From: Marisa cornuarietis
Taxonomy: Eukaryota > Mollusca > Gastropoda > Architaenioglossa > Ampullariidae
Length of the DNA stretch: 64,000 nucleotides
Reading direction: 5' to 3'
Assembly (NCBI GenBank): GCA_004794655.1
Contig: SMMW01000614.1
Span: forward strand, 5,478,501-5,542,500
The position numbers and the translations under genes were made by a program. This document shows, one piece after another, positions 48,430 through 59,341 of this stretch (position 1 is the stretch's first letter; the number at the start of each line of letters is the position of its first letter). The notes below the pieces were generated by a model. That model saw only the letters and a program-made list of their open reading frames with translations, was not told where the DNA came from and did no database searches.

Positions 48430-49340
48430 AGTGATCTCAAGCAATGATATAAATGAGAGTTTAATATTGATAAAAAGTAAATAAGTGAGTTTCAGAAATA
48501 ATATGAGCAAATGAGTTTTAGCAGTAAGGAGTTATTTTAAAATGATGTGTCAGTGAGAGATTTTTGATAAACGACATAATAATGAGTAAGGAATAGTGAG
48601 TGAGCTTTAGGAATGATAATAGAAGAGTTTTATGAAAAATGATGTAATAGTAAGAGTGAGCTTTAGACAGGATATTATAGTGAGAGTTTTAGAACGGATA
48701 TAACTTTAGAAATGATATAACAATGAGTTTTGTTAAAAAGGATATAATATTGAGTGAGTTTTTGGAATGATATAGCAGTCATAATGAGCGTGTTTTAGAA
48801 ATGATATATAATAATGAACGAGTTTTATTAATGATAAAGAAGAATAATGGATGATTGAGCTTCATACATGATGTAATAGTGAGTTTTTGAAATGATATAA
48901 TGGTGAGTGAGTTTTACAAATGATGAGTAAATAGTGAGAGTTTTAGAAAGGATATAAAAGTGAGTAAATGTAACAGAGATAATCTAACTGTGAGTAATTG
49001 AGTGATTTGGTTTAGCTATCCACTAGAATGGTGGATTTTAAGATGAGATAATGGTGGGTGGGTGCTTGAAAAATTATGAAGAAGAGTAAGCAAAGAAGTG
49101 AATGAGTTTTGAAAATGATAAAGTGAGTTAGTGGATTAAGGAGCGAGTGAATGTTCAATATATTTTTAATACTGAGTAAACATTATATAGTGAGTGGGTA
49201 AGTGAGTTTTCAATATATTTATAATACTATGTTTTAAAATGATATAGTGGGTGAGTTTTCAATATATTTATAACACTGTGTAAAGTTTTAAAATATGTAT
49301 GAGTGAGCATAAGTCTTAAAAATAGTTTACAACTGATCAT
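48430..49340 (+). repeat. degenerate AT-rich minisatellite, about 30 bp period
   Basis: More than twenty diverged units carry the words 'gagttttagaaatgatataa' and 'tagtgagtgagtt'. Spacing ranges from about 25 to 40 bases. The strand is strikingly asymmetric: very few C residues for about 900 bases on the plus strand. The array passes into a pure (GAGT)n block on its right side. Confidence 0.8.
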
Positions 49341-49341
49341 A

Positions 49342-49401
49342 GAGTGAGTGAGTGAGTGAGTGAGTGAGTGAGTGAGTGAGTGAGTGAGTGAGTGAGTGAG
49401 T
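49342..49401 (+). repeat. (GAGT)15 microsatellite
   Basis: Fifteen uninterrupted GAGT units. The same tetramer occurs singly or doubled throughout the adjacent minisatellite, so this pure run probably grew out of it. Confidence 0.96.
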
Positions 49402-50574
49402 CTTTTCGATGTGCATGCGCTACGTGCGGAAGAAGCAGACCTAAGTAAGTAACAAATCCTGAAGACCTATCCTAATGGCGAGGTTGGTCACGTACATGAC
49501 CCGACGCAACTTTGTCTGTCAGTCGTGACCTGTGACGCCTTTCTTTGTGAAAGTTAAGACATTAAGTCCATAACCTTGTGGCCGTGGATGGGGGAGTAAA
49601 GGTAGTGAACTGAAAGTGGTTCACTGAAGTCGAAGCCCTCACCACTCTCCTTCGGTCGCCTTTATCGCCCTCGATAAACGGTGGTCCTGGAGGACAGATG
49701 ATGAGTGAGTTCAGGGGTGGGAAGTTCCCCCAGGAAATACAGGATGTGTGTACGTGTGTGTGTATGTGTCTGCGTGTACATGTGTCTGTCTGTATGTATG
49801 TTTGTGTGAAAGAGAAAGAGAGAGAGAAGACACACTGTGGGCTTGTATTTGTAAGCACAAACGAAATTAACCTTAAATATTTAAAAATGTTGTTATTTCT
49901 GATTTTGCGTCCAGTACTGTATACGGTACACTCAGTATAAAAGGCTGAAGCCTAACCGTGAATGAAGTCTTTGAATCTGTTTTCGTGAATCAAGCTTGTT
50001 TCCCTTCTTCAAGCTGAGTGCCTGACTTTCGTGAATCTGACCTGACCCGCGGATCCCAAACGACCTGATAATCGCCTGTGGCACCAACCACACTAACAGT
50101 CTATAAACGGCATTCTTCTGAAGACATTTGTGAAATTCTCTCACCTGGAGCCACATCACGCTTACCCACCTGCGCATAATCATGTGCTCGCCTGAGAACT
50201 TCTTGAGGGGGTGGGGAGCGTACCTCTACACGTGCAGTGTGAGTGCTCTGTTACTTCCCCGCACTCTGATATGTTTGTGTGTAGACGTCAGCACTTAAGG
50301 GTTACTGCTTTACCGCTAATTGCCTTGGCAGAGGGTTTAAAATGAATCTTTGAAAACAGACTCAGAAGTTTCGAGGAAAAAAAAGAAAAGAAAAGAATCG
50401 TCCTCGATGTATTGACCTTCACCTTCAGTCGCCAGGACGACTACTTCAAAACGAGGTTATTGACGATCTGTCTGCTCACAGGGAGCAGTTCTCAAGGACC
50501 TCTTCGATCTTAACTGACGCGGCGAAGACACTAAACGACAAAAATCAGGTGCAAACCAGGAGTAGCGGTTTCGG
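49402..50574. other. stretch with no gene recognised
   Basis: A moderately GC-rich block at 49556-49735 looks like a dispersed repeat: 'gtgaactgaaagtggttcac' resembles a string near 52915. (TG)-rich and (GA)-rich runs follow at about 49746-49830. No gene is supported. Confidence 0.4.
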
Positions 50575-50577
50575 GGG

Positions 50578-50610
<33 letters not shown>

Positions 50611-50705
50611 AAAAGAAAGAAAGAAACAAACAAACAAACAAAAACAAAAAAGAAAGAAACAAAGAAAGAAATAAAGAAACAACTAAACAAAAAATGAAAG
50701 AAACA
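50575..50705 (+). repeat. (GAAA)n/(AAAC)n purine-rich tract
   Basis: About 130 bases of GAAA, AAAC and AAAT tetramers are almost free of pyrimidines other than C. The poly-Phe frame on the minus strand is an artefact of the repeat. Homopurine tracts of this kind can form triplex DNA. Confidence 0.9.
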
Positions 50706-50984
50706 AGCAAAGAAAAAAATGTCAGGTCACAGAAAGTTGAACACTGAAAGTATTGGTCCCTGAGGAAAATATCACAACATTTCTCAAATTATTGTTTATG
50801 TAAATACAAGTAACTGTACCTTTTGATTTACTCGATAGCTTAAATACCTTTGTATAGTCTAGCACAGTGCTCTGTCCTCGGACGTTGCTACACTTTAGAA
50901 CTGAATTAAAGTTTTAAATTATGGAAATATTGGACTGGCTATTGAAAGGGGTCGAAATGGTACGCCGATATAGAGAGAAGACAT

Positions 50985-51182
50985 GGCATGTAACTGTCCA
51001 TTTGAGGATCTGAGATGGTCCTGTTGAGTTTGTAGCCAACACAGAGGATAAGTAGTTTCGGATCTTGCATCAGGCACATTGTTCTTTTCTCTGCATGTGG
51101 CGCACAGGCTGCTTGGCTGTGATATTATAGACTTGGTTGCTTATAGCGTACAATACCTATTCCCCTACCTCCAACAGGATCT
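50985..51182 (+). mobile_element. tRNA-derived SINE (SINE-2), diverged copy
   Basis: From 'aggcacattgttcttttctc' (about 51068) the sequence parallels the SINE-2 copy at 55629-55824: 'gggcacactgttctttctct', then 'gcgtgtggc', 'ggctgtgatat.ta.a', 'ttggttgct' and the 3' end 'cccctacctcc'. The tRNA-like head upstream is much decayed. The left boundary is uncertain, and no target duplication was found. Confidence 0.65.
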
Positions 51183-54054
51183 CATTTTTTAAAGTCGCAA
51201 ACACGCATGCACACTGGAAAATACACACAGTTTTGCGCAAACAGACTTACAGATACGTCCGGCTGGGAGATCAACGTACATTTCTTTTCCAATGACATCG
51301 TTAACGGACCACCCTGGCGCATCGTTCCCCCAACCACCCCCACACACCTTCACCCACCCTTTTATCTACTAGGATGAGCGCGAAAGGAACCGAGTCCGGT
51401 GAAAAATTGGATGTGCCAGCCGAAGTTCTAAACAGTCCCCCCCTCCCCATCACGTGCCATTCTTGCTCGTAGTGCGTTATCGAACGTTCACCTCAGTGTT
51501 CGCATAGAGCCTCCCTTTGCTGAAGGAACTCCGCGACAGTTCGGCTAAAGGGGTGCAAGAGCACGGACATCCGCACGAGCTCAACACCTGCAGTGAGATC
51601 ACCATTCACGTCACAGCCCTCCCCCCCCCACCACCACCACCAACACCTACACCCACCGACCAAATCTTTGTTGACAGCGTCCATATCGTTGTCTTTCTGT
51701 TTGATCCTCCCTTTTCTTCTGCTCTCCGTCCCTTGCCCACTCTTCCTCACGCAATATGCTAAGAATATGCCGAGATCGAGATGTTGTCTTTCTCGGAAAA
51801 TCTCGCGTGAGATTATTGATGTACGCTGGCGCCTCGCCCCGGCGGATGGTGACGACAGAGTTGCAAGGTCGGAGGTCAATGTTGCACGTGGCTAATTGTT
51901 TGCTCGTGTTGGGTTTTAAAAAAAACCCTGTAATCTCACTCCCCGCTCAACACTCTCACCCTGCCTCCTCCCTCATTCATTCGCTTCCCTAGATGTGTCT
52001 GTTCTTTCTTCCACCTCTTTAGTTTTGTTTGTCTCTTTTTTCTGGAACCTCGGGTGGCTATATAAACGAGATCTTGTAAGAACTGTATACTCCGATGAGG
52101 ACAGGAGAGCGAAAGAGACACTCTCTACAAGGTTAGTGAGTGAAGAAAGGAGGAGCTGAATGGGGTTAAAATGAATAAAAAGGGGAAACCAGCAACCGAG
52201 TAGAAAGAAATAGGAGGGTGTTTGGAGGGTAGAGAATAGAGGGTGGGGGGAGACGGAATCCCTCCTTCTCAGCTATTTTATCCCCCCAAGGACATAAACC
52301 AGATACTGATAAAATATACATCACGCTTCTAAGGGCCGTGCGAAATGTCTGAGGATGAAAGAAACAAGCAGTGGTTTGTTGCAGACATCTGTCCACGCCG
52401 TGCGCCTGCAAACCTGCTTCCCTCTTCACACTCTGACCCCCTGGCGCCCCCTGCCGAGACCGAGAAGGTCGTTCTAAATCGAGGGTCAGTCATTTACTCA
52501 CTCTTTTGTTCGTTCGTTCGTTTGTTCGTTCATTCATTCACTTTGCTACCTAGCAGGTAAGAAATAGATTGTTTTATTATCACCTTCTCCCCGATATGTA
52601 CAGATGGTAAGTTCCAAACATTTCAACATGATATTCTGAACTTTATATTTTCAGAAATTATATTTATATTAAGACAAACATCTTTGGAATATTTTTTGTG
52701 AAAACAAACCCCAAAAGAAATCAATTACACTTTTTTCACTCAAGAACACACAAAACTGTTTATCTCATTCTTGCTTCGCAACAACGATTTCCGGGGTTGT
52801 TATGAACATCAGAAGTGGAAGAGTAAGTGGCTGTAGTGAAATATTTGTGAGCCTTCTATAACGTAGGCTGTGTTCTTAGGGGTGAGGGTGAGGGTGAGGA
52901 TGAGGGTATGAGTAGTAAACTGTTAGTGGTTCACCTTGAGTAGACTAACACGTTTGCTATTTTATTCATTAGATTAATAAATAAGGATATCAATCAGTAC
53001 TAATCAGAAATAGGTTTTAAAGATCGGGTGGAAAAGGAATGGAGGACGGAGGAAAAGGGATGAAGAAGCGGAAGATAAGAACAAACAGGAAGAGGAAGAG
53101 AAAAAAAAACGAAAATCGACGTCTTTGCTCTTCCTTTAAAATGGCTGCCGACTGGAAATATCAAGGAGGCTTCCAGCCCCTACAGGGTGTGTTTGAAAAC
53201 AATCGGCGATGCAGCCGGAAGTCACGTGATATAGATGCGTGGTGAGGTGAGGTGCCTTCGGGATTGTCTAGAGGCAGAAAAGCTGGCCATATTTTCTCTT
53301 CGATTCGCGCATCAGATAGTCTTTGGACGGGAGGGGGGAAAGTCGCGGTGCTTTGTGGCGAAGGAAGCTGTCGTTGCTTTTAGAGGAACGTTTTCATCCT
53401 CTCTTCTTTTTAGTGGCTTCCCTGAGGGCTGGAAGATAAGTGTGGATGTTTATCTTACTCTCTCGCTTGCTCTGTCTTAAAGGGTGAGAAGCGCTCATCG
53501 CGAACACCTCAAAGGAAGTTTGGCCGGCACGAAGGATCAGCTACAGGAAACTTCAATAAGTGGCTTTTGCTTGCAGGAAGTAAATCACTGCCATGGTTTT
53601 CTTCAGAATCAAAAAAAAAATTATTTTTCCTAAAGAAAGACTGTTGGGATGATACTAATAATAAAATACATTAATGAAAGAAACGTAACAACAATAATAA
53701 TACCCATCATAGTACGGCAAGGTGATGATGATTGTTAGTTGAAAACAATTCCATTCATTAAACCAAGCAGCTACAATTCATCTACTCTTCCACTCTTTTA
53801 AGCGTTCGTCTGTATACATTCACCCGTCATCAAGCGATATATTTATGACAAGACACATGTACATATCCATAAGCACATATACGCACACACACACACACAC
53901 ACACACATTACATACACACATACACACATACACGCATACACACAAAGATCATCGCCTTTGTGGGAGATGGGCAAACTCCATGCTGATAGTGAATCTCAAT
54001 CTCTTTTTGTTTTTAGGGAGCATCATAGAACCTTCGGTTCTTACGTCACTGATA
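51183..54054. other. stretch with no gene recognised
   Basis: C-rich runs lie near 51327-51360, 51437 and 51621-51633. (GTTC)n lies at about 52507-52545, 'gggtga' repeats at about 52880-52905, and (CA)n at about 53884-53906. Open frames of up to 128 codons on both strands at 51493-51992 are low-complexity or featureless. Confidence 0.45.

Positions 54055-54134
<80 letters not shown>
54055..54134 (+). repeat. (CAT)26 microsatellite
   Basis: An uninterrupted CAT array of about 80 bases. It gives poly-His and poly-Ser frames on the plus strand that are not genes. Confidence 0.96.
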
Positions 54135-55221
54135 GTAGCAGCAGTATACAGCAGTACTTGCAAGCTATAAAAAAAAGACATTAATTCTCTGTGCGCATGT
54201 TGCTCACTGCGCATACTTATCTGTACGTGTGTGTTGCGCGATACGAAGATTGCTCAACAGTCACACGCTGTACACTGACGACAGGTGATAATAACTCACG
54301 CTCCCCGCGCGCTCGTCACCAAGGTTAGCGACGTAAACAAAAGGCGGTTCCGGTAAACAACGGTGTGCGCGCACCCTGCTGCTGTTGTTGATAATGCCAA
54401 CATGACTAGTGCCACAAATTCGTCTCTGTCGTGCCAACCGCCGTTAATTTAGTCCGGTGTGGAGACCAATTCCAGTAAATTCCACTTACCACGAACGTGA
54501 TTCCAACCGTCGATAAGATTACGGTTTTTATAACGTTTCGCTCCGTCCTTTTCGCTGCATCCTCCGCAATGTGCCTTTAGTTGCGCCAGAGTTCAAATGA
54601 TTTCCCCCCTCCCCGAGATTGATCAAAAGTAGTTTGAATTTAAAATATTGTTTTGACATCTAGCTTGTCCAGGAATTTTGTGTACCATATCGTTACACTA
54701 ACAACGATTGCTGGCCATTTTTTACGGATCTTCAAAATCGATCAGCCCTGTAAATACACGGGTTAAAGTTCGTCTGGTGTTTGTCCGTCGAAACTTAAGG
54801 AGTATACTGTAGACAAGACAGCACGAAACGCCATCTTGGTAGTTGATGCTGTGTTGCTTGACTCTATAAAACACGACTGTACCTCACAGAAAAATAAAGA
54901 AAAAACATTCAACAGCAACAACAAAATTAAAACAAGACAACAGTTAAATAAAACAAAGAACGCACAATAATTAAAACCCCAAAAGTAACAAAATACAAAT
55001 ACTTGCTCCGTGCACCCGGGCTTCCAGGTTGCAGAGCCAAGTGCGTCTGCTGTTACTACTGTTTCTGCTTCTGCTGTTTTGTATCGTCCACGTTACTGTT
55101 GACTCTAATACTGGTGTACATCGTGTATTAGATTTCTTATCTATTTCTCTTCATACCTACCTCTGCTAACGACAAATCTCTACTTTTCCTGTAACAAGTC
55201 ATAAGTAAAACCAATGACACG
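54135..55221. other. stretch with no gene recognised
   Basis: A CpG-richer patch lies at about 54290-54380, and AT-rich sequence follows after 54860. No gene, RNA or transposon was recognised. Confidence 0.45.
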
Positions 55222-55481
55222 TTAATCAGGTAATAAAGGGTTAAAAAGCGACTGACGAACACACGCGTTCTTTGACATGACAGTGCTTTCTCTGGTCAGA
55301 GGACAGGGTACCGGAGTAGATTTCTCCCCCCCCCCAATCCCACACAGCTAGCCCTATGAATAGATTTTTATTGCAGAGAACATAATATTTGAGTGACTGG
55401 AACTGGGATCTGAACCCAGGACCTTTCAAACTGACTGCAATGGTGACAAACGATACTAGACCACCTAGTAAGCAGCAGCCT
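55222..55481 (-). mobile_element. tRNA-derived SINE (SINE-3), minus strand
   Basis: Read on the minus strand, a tRNA-like head starts near 55481 with 'ggtggtctagtatcg' (A-box region). It continues to a good B-box, 'gggttcagatccc' (55405-55417), about 50 bases on. The tRNA-like part is followed by a unique body of about 170 bases. It ends near 55222 in 'cgctttttaaccctttatta'. The head-plus-body layout and the B-box quality support a Pol III SINE. No clear target duplication was found. The 3' end resembles the fragment at 44052-44110. Confidence 0.75.
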
Positions 55482-55628
55482 CAAAGACCACGAAGATCGG
55501 TACAAACAGCAGGGACAGTTAAGTCAGTCGGCAGAGGAGGAGACCTTCAATATAAGATCTAGAAGCAGCTGACGAACAAAGAAGTGAGGCAGGGAAGGAA
55601 AGACGGAATGACTCCCTCCCACCCCGCA

Positions 55629-55824
55629 TCCGGGCGGCCCGGTGGCGCAATGGTTAGCGCAAGTCACCAATGCTGTGAAGGTTGGCTGTCCTGGGTTCAG
55701 CTCTCGTCTCGGGCACACTGTTCTTTCTCTGCGTGTGGCATCTGTTTACAGGGCTGGCTGGCTGCCTGGCCGTGATATAGCCTTAGTTGCTGGCCTGGGG
55801 TAAATCACCAATTTCCCAACCTCG
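55629..55824 (+). mobile_element. tRNA-derived SINE (SINE-2) with target-site duplication
   Basis: The head 'cggtggcgcaatggttagcg' carries a strong A-box ('tggcgcaatgg', 55643-55653). The B-box-like 'ggttcagctct' lies at 55694-55704. The body ends 'aatttcccaacctcg'. The decamer 'ccaccccgca' occurs directly before (55619-55628) and after (55825-55834) the element, a perfect target-site duplication. It appears younger than the diverged copy at 50985-51182. The duplication implies insertion by LINE-type machinery. Confidence 0.85.
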
Positions 55825-55834
55825 CCACCCCGCA

Positions 55835-57192
55835 CCCAGCGGGCGTAGAGGGCAGCGCACCTGAGCTCGCCATTTATCTAGCGTGACAGTGTTGTCTTTA
55901 CACCGTAAACAGGGTAGAGAACCACGCAACCTCCAGAGGCTTGGAGAAAACACTAACAAACTAAGAACAAGTCAAGGCACTGGCGGTTTGTAGAGTCTTC
56001 ACCATTTATCTTCCTTGCACGAGATGGTATGGATATTTCACGGGTAGCTGCTTGGTCCATGCGTCTTTGCACGATTATGCAGTCCTACAAATAGGGGTGG
56101 CTACACAAGCATATCCTCACCACGTGACATTCACTTATTGCTAGATCAGAATGTGTTAACTTTACTAAATTAACACCTTTCCAGTCACGACTTTTCTTTC
56201 TGTATCAGCCACCCAGACCCAGACTGAGATGTTCTTTTCCTTTTAATTAGCGGCTTTCAATCAAGTGGTATGAAAATAACACTTCATAATAAACAGTAAC
56301 TGTGACTGTCTGCTCTCAGGTCGTGAAAAATATCTACACAGCTAGGGAACCACTTTCTTCATTTCGTTCCTGTGGTGAGAAATGTTAAAGTTTGCAGTCA
56401 GTTTCTTCTGTAGCAGCCAGATGCTGTGACTTGAAGAAGATCAGAGCGACATCATGTCTTAATTTTATACACATTTAACTGACTTTAATTATGCACCTAG
56501 AGATATGCTTCCCATACTTTCATATCACTCCACAGCTGTTCTGATGATTCAGCCTAATTAAGCGTCGGCTTTGTGCATGTCAATGATGAGCAACTGTTCA
56601 ATTCCCAGAGAGGAGACGAGAGATGTAGCCCGGCTGGTATCTCAAACATCAAGGGGCTCATTTTTTTTGTCCGTGTCGACACCTTGTCCCCTTTTACCTG
56701 CACCACCCCATGGCTGGGCCTCATGTGTTCGCCATGCGCAGGGCTGCACGTGTCTTAAGGTGCACGTGCACTTGCACTACGACGCAGTTCCTTCCCCCTT
56801 TCACTGGGGTTCACTTGAGTTTTCTTTCAATCATTGAAACGAAACTTCATGCGTTAGGTATTTAGAACACACACTATAAGACCTGTTTGTTGTTGTTGTT
56901 TTTTTAGAAAGCTGACCTGCAGTGTGCATTCTTCGAATATTTCTGCGTTGTTCTCGAAGAGCAGAGAGATATGGCAAGACAGACAAGGAAAACCGGCGAT
57001 ATTGTTATGTTCTATTTTCAAATTTTTTTTATTGGAGAAGAGGTGTTTATTTTAGACATTAAAAACATTAACATACAGGGAGAAATGTCACCAGCTTTTA
57101 TCGGTAAATGAAACATCAAATACGGAAAGAACAGAAGCTACTGACGCTACAGAGACTGACAATCATTTCTTCATTTTTTCACTTTCTTTGAC
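55835..57192. other. stretch with no gene recognised
   Basis: Nothing recognised beyond a (GTT)n and T-run near 56885-56905. Short frames near 56571-56837 have no recognisable domain. Confidence 0.45.
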
Positions 57193-57719
57193 TTGATACA
57201 CTCCTACCCATCATGTCTCCCTCACAGTCACAGCTCTACCGCCCTGAGGTTTCCAGTCCACGAGCTGAGCGGGTCTGTGTACGGAACTGGAAGCCATCTG
57301 CTCCGCTTTGTTATCACGGCGCCTCCTTCTCTTGTTTGTACACAACTCGCGGTGAAAGCGAGGCGGCCCTCGAGGCTGCCAAACGGCGGAGTGGTCTCCC
57401 TTGACGGCCTCGCAGCAGGCGTTGTAGGCGGCGCTGTTTTGACACTTGTTTCGTGTCAGACGTTGCGCTGTCCCTTGCCTAGTCTCTCGGCTTTCTTGTA
57501 CCCTGGTAACGGATTCCACCCGATGGCAACAGCTAACATTACCATCTGTCAATGGGCGGCGGACAGGTGCTACTCTCTTACCTTCTCTAACAAACGTTTG
57601 AGGTCCCCGTTGCTGGGTGGTTTGTGTGCCCGGCTTTTGAGTAGAAGGTGGATGGTTCAAGACCATCAAGGGGCTGGTGCCGGAAAACTCCACATGGTCA
57701 CCTAGTAGCTGATTTGGGG
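57193..57719. other. GC-rich block with long open frames on both strands
   Basis: This is the longest open region of the window. A plus frame of 170 codons spans 57193-57705, and a minus frame of 223 codons spans 57211-57882. Both are Arg/Ser/Pro-rich, with no recognised domain, signal peptide or membrane segment. GC content is clearly above the surroundings, which by itself lengthens open frames. The block ends where LINE-B is thought to begin, so it may be the 5' untranslated region of that element. A real gene cannot be excluded. Confidence 0.4.
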
Positions 57720-58102
57720 TTCCTGATTTGTCGGGAGGGGAAGAACAGGGCTGGACATACATCGAGGGAACGGTTATGAAACAGTGTACTTTTTTCCCAA
57801 TCGACCTAGCTGTAGAAGGGGTACCAGACTTCGTACAGGAATGGGTAAGGTAAGGTAGTGAGGTTGAGGAGATTGGTACCACCCTAAACTACAGCTGGCA
57901 CCAAACTTGCCCTCCAACAGATCTTCGTTCAAGGTCATAAAATGTACTCATTCCAGTTACGGAAGCTCAAAAGAGTTCCGTATTGTTATTTTTGGTTGCT
58001 ACCTCCACGCCTGGGAGTCGGTAAATTGTGCGCCTGCTGCTTTCCTTGGATGTGGTACCCGTTTCTCATGCTCTCTTTTCTCTCTCTCTCTCTCTCTCTC
58101 AA

Positions 58103-58365
58103 AATGCATGAGCTCATCCACATCCTCAAAGGCTACGGACGGGATGTCGTGGGACTGGCAGATGTATGGTAGACCAGTTGGGAGAGACAGTGACGAACCA
58201 AGGCCACAAGCTGTGGTATAGCTGCAAGGAAGCTACACGAGCATTGTGTGGGATTTTTCGTGCGCAAAGAGATGGTTGGGCAGTCCTCAACTTTTTCCCC
58301 ATTTCAGTCAGGCTCATCATCGCTGCTAGGTCCCTGAATATGACCATCATACAGGTGTACGCCAA
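58103..58365 (+). pseudogene. LINE-B endonuclease domain remnant
   Basis: Across two frames: 'MHELIHILKGYGRDVVGLAD' (a block matching the start of the APE endonuclease in LINEs), 'GHKLWYSC' and 'ARSLNMTIIQVYA' (the conserved strand before the Asn/Tyr active-site region). Frame changes occur near 58165. The following catalytic His/Asp parts are absent, because the sequence jumps to the RT. Confidence 0.8.
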
Positions 58366-58422
58366 TTTTAGGAGCTCAATACGCTTTAATTACCGTGTGG
58401 GAGAACCCTTTCAACGACGGTA

Positions 58423-59100
58423 GGAGTTCGCCAAGGCTGTCCTCTGTCCCCGATGCTGTTCAGCATCTATTTGGAAAAGATCATACAAAATACGCTCACG
58501 ACCACCAGACCTCCCTGACCATCGGAAGAAGGCCGCTGAGCAGCCTACGCTTTGCCGAAGACAAGAGTGAGTTGCAGGCCCTCACAAACAAACCCGCCGC
58601 CAGCGCCAACGAATACGGGATCAGCTTGGAGAAGAGTATAACAAAAAGGAACAAGGAACAGATGTGGTCCATGTGAACAGTATACAACTTGAAGTTTCAA
58701 GTATCTGGGTGCGATGATCTCTAAGGACGGCAACTGCATAGAAGACTTTCGAAACAGCAAGTGCGACGATGGCGAGACTAAATAAAATCTGGGACAGAAA
58801 AAGTCTGTGATTTGTCACTACATTTAAGCTATACAAATCCCTAGGGGTTCTGCAACTGTGGTACAGTTGCAAAACGTGAACCTTGTTAACCGAGAAGTAG
58901 AGAAGGATCCAAGCATTCAAAACTAAATACTGCTCTAAATCTCTTACAGAGAAGACAAACAAATGACTTTGTGCGCAACGAAACTGGTTTGGCCATGTCG
59001 CTTGGGGCGACACTTTACCGAAGACAGGGCTACAGGGGCAGGTGGCAGGAGGACGACCTCGTGGTATACAAGGGAAGAATTGGGTGGGAAACATCAAGGA
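58423..59100 (+). pseudogene. LINE-B reverse transcriptase and C-terminal pseudogene
   Basis: 'GVRQGCPLSPMLFSIYLEKI' from 58423 is a textbook RT motif. The frame shifts near 58495 to 'HQTSLTIGRRPLSSLRFAED', where the catalytic FADD box reads FAED and the residues after it are deleted. 'SANEYGISLEKS' follows, then 'MARLNKIWDRKSL' and 'FKLYKSLGVLQLWYSC' in other frames. 'WFGHVAWGDTLPKTGLQGQV' and 'GGRPRGIQGKNWVGNIKE' read continuously at about 58985-59100. Several stops and frameshifts make it non-functional. Confidence 0.87.
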
Positions 59101-59341
59101 GTGATCAGGCTACCAGATAGGGGAACCTATCTTACTGTGTCCCCCCCGACAACTAGTACTGGCAGGTCGGCCCTACGGGAGTGACGGTGTACTCCGGGTC
59201 CGACCGAGTAGTGATGATGATGAGGAGGAGGAGGACGACGACGACGAGGAGGAGGATCAGCGAGATGAACTTTTGTAAAATAACTCCGCTTAATCAGATA
59301 TTGCTCCGTTACAGAGCGGTAGTTGGCCAGTGAGTGTAAAA

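Larger units (their letters stand above)
57720..59255 (+). mobile_element. degraded APE-type LINE (LINE-B) with internal deletion
   Basis: The plus strand carries, in order, an apurinic-type endonuclease remnant (58103-58365), an RT segment starting at 58423, and the LINE C-terminal segment with 'WFGHVAWGD' (58985-59100). A trinucleotide-rich end follows ('gtgatgatgatgagg' then GAG/GAC triplets, 59211-59255). The distance between endonuclease and RT motif B is far too short for a full ORF2, so the middle is deleted. The left boundary is a guess, because only weakly coding sequence lies at 57720-58100 and a (CT)n run at 58080-58100 interrupts it. Inactive. Confidence 0.82.

Noticed and set aside
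50457..50690. Minus-strand Phe-rich frame that looks like membrane segments
   Set aside because: It is the translation of a (GAAA)n/(AAAC)n tract.
49556..52935. Dispersed repeat shared by 49.6 kb and 52.9 kb
   Set aside because: The shared string is only about 35 bases with several mismatches. It is too short to call from two copies.
57640..57690. B-box-like 'ggttcaagacc' suggesting a tRNA gene
   Set aside because: No matching A-box at tRNA spacing and no cloverleaf could be drawn.
59211..59255. Idea that all (GAT)n arrays in the window are LINE 3' tails
   Set aside because: LINE-B does end in GAT-type triplets, but the sequence next to the arrays at 271, 44182 and 54055 shows no LINE similarity on the side where a LINE body should lie.
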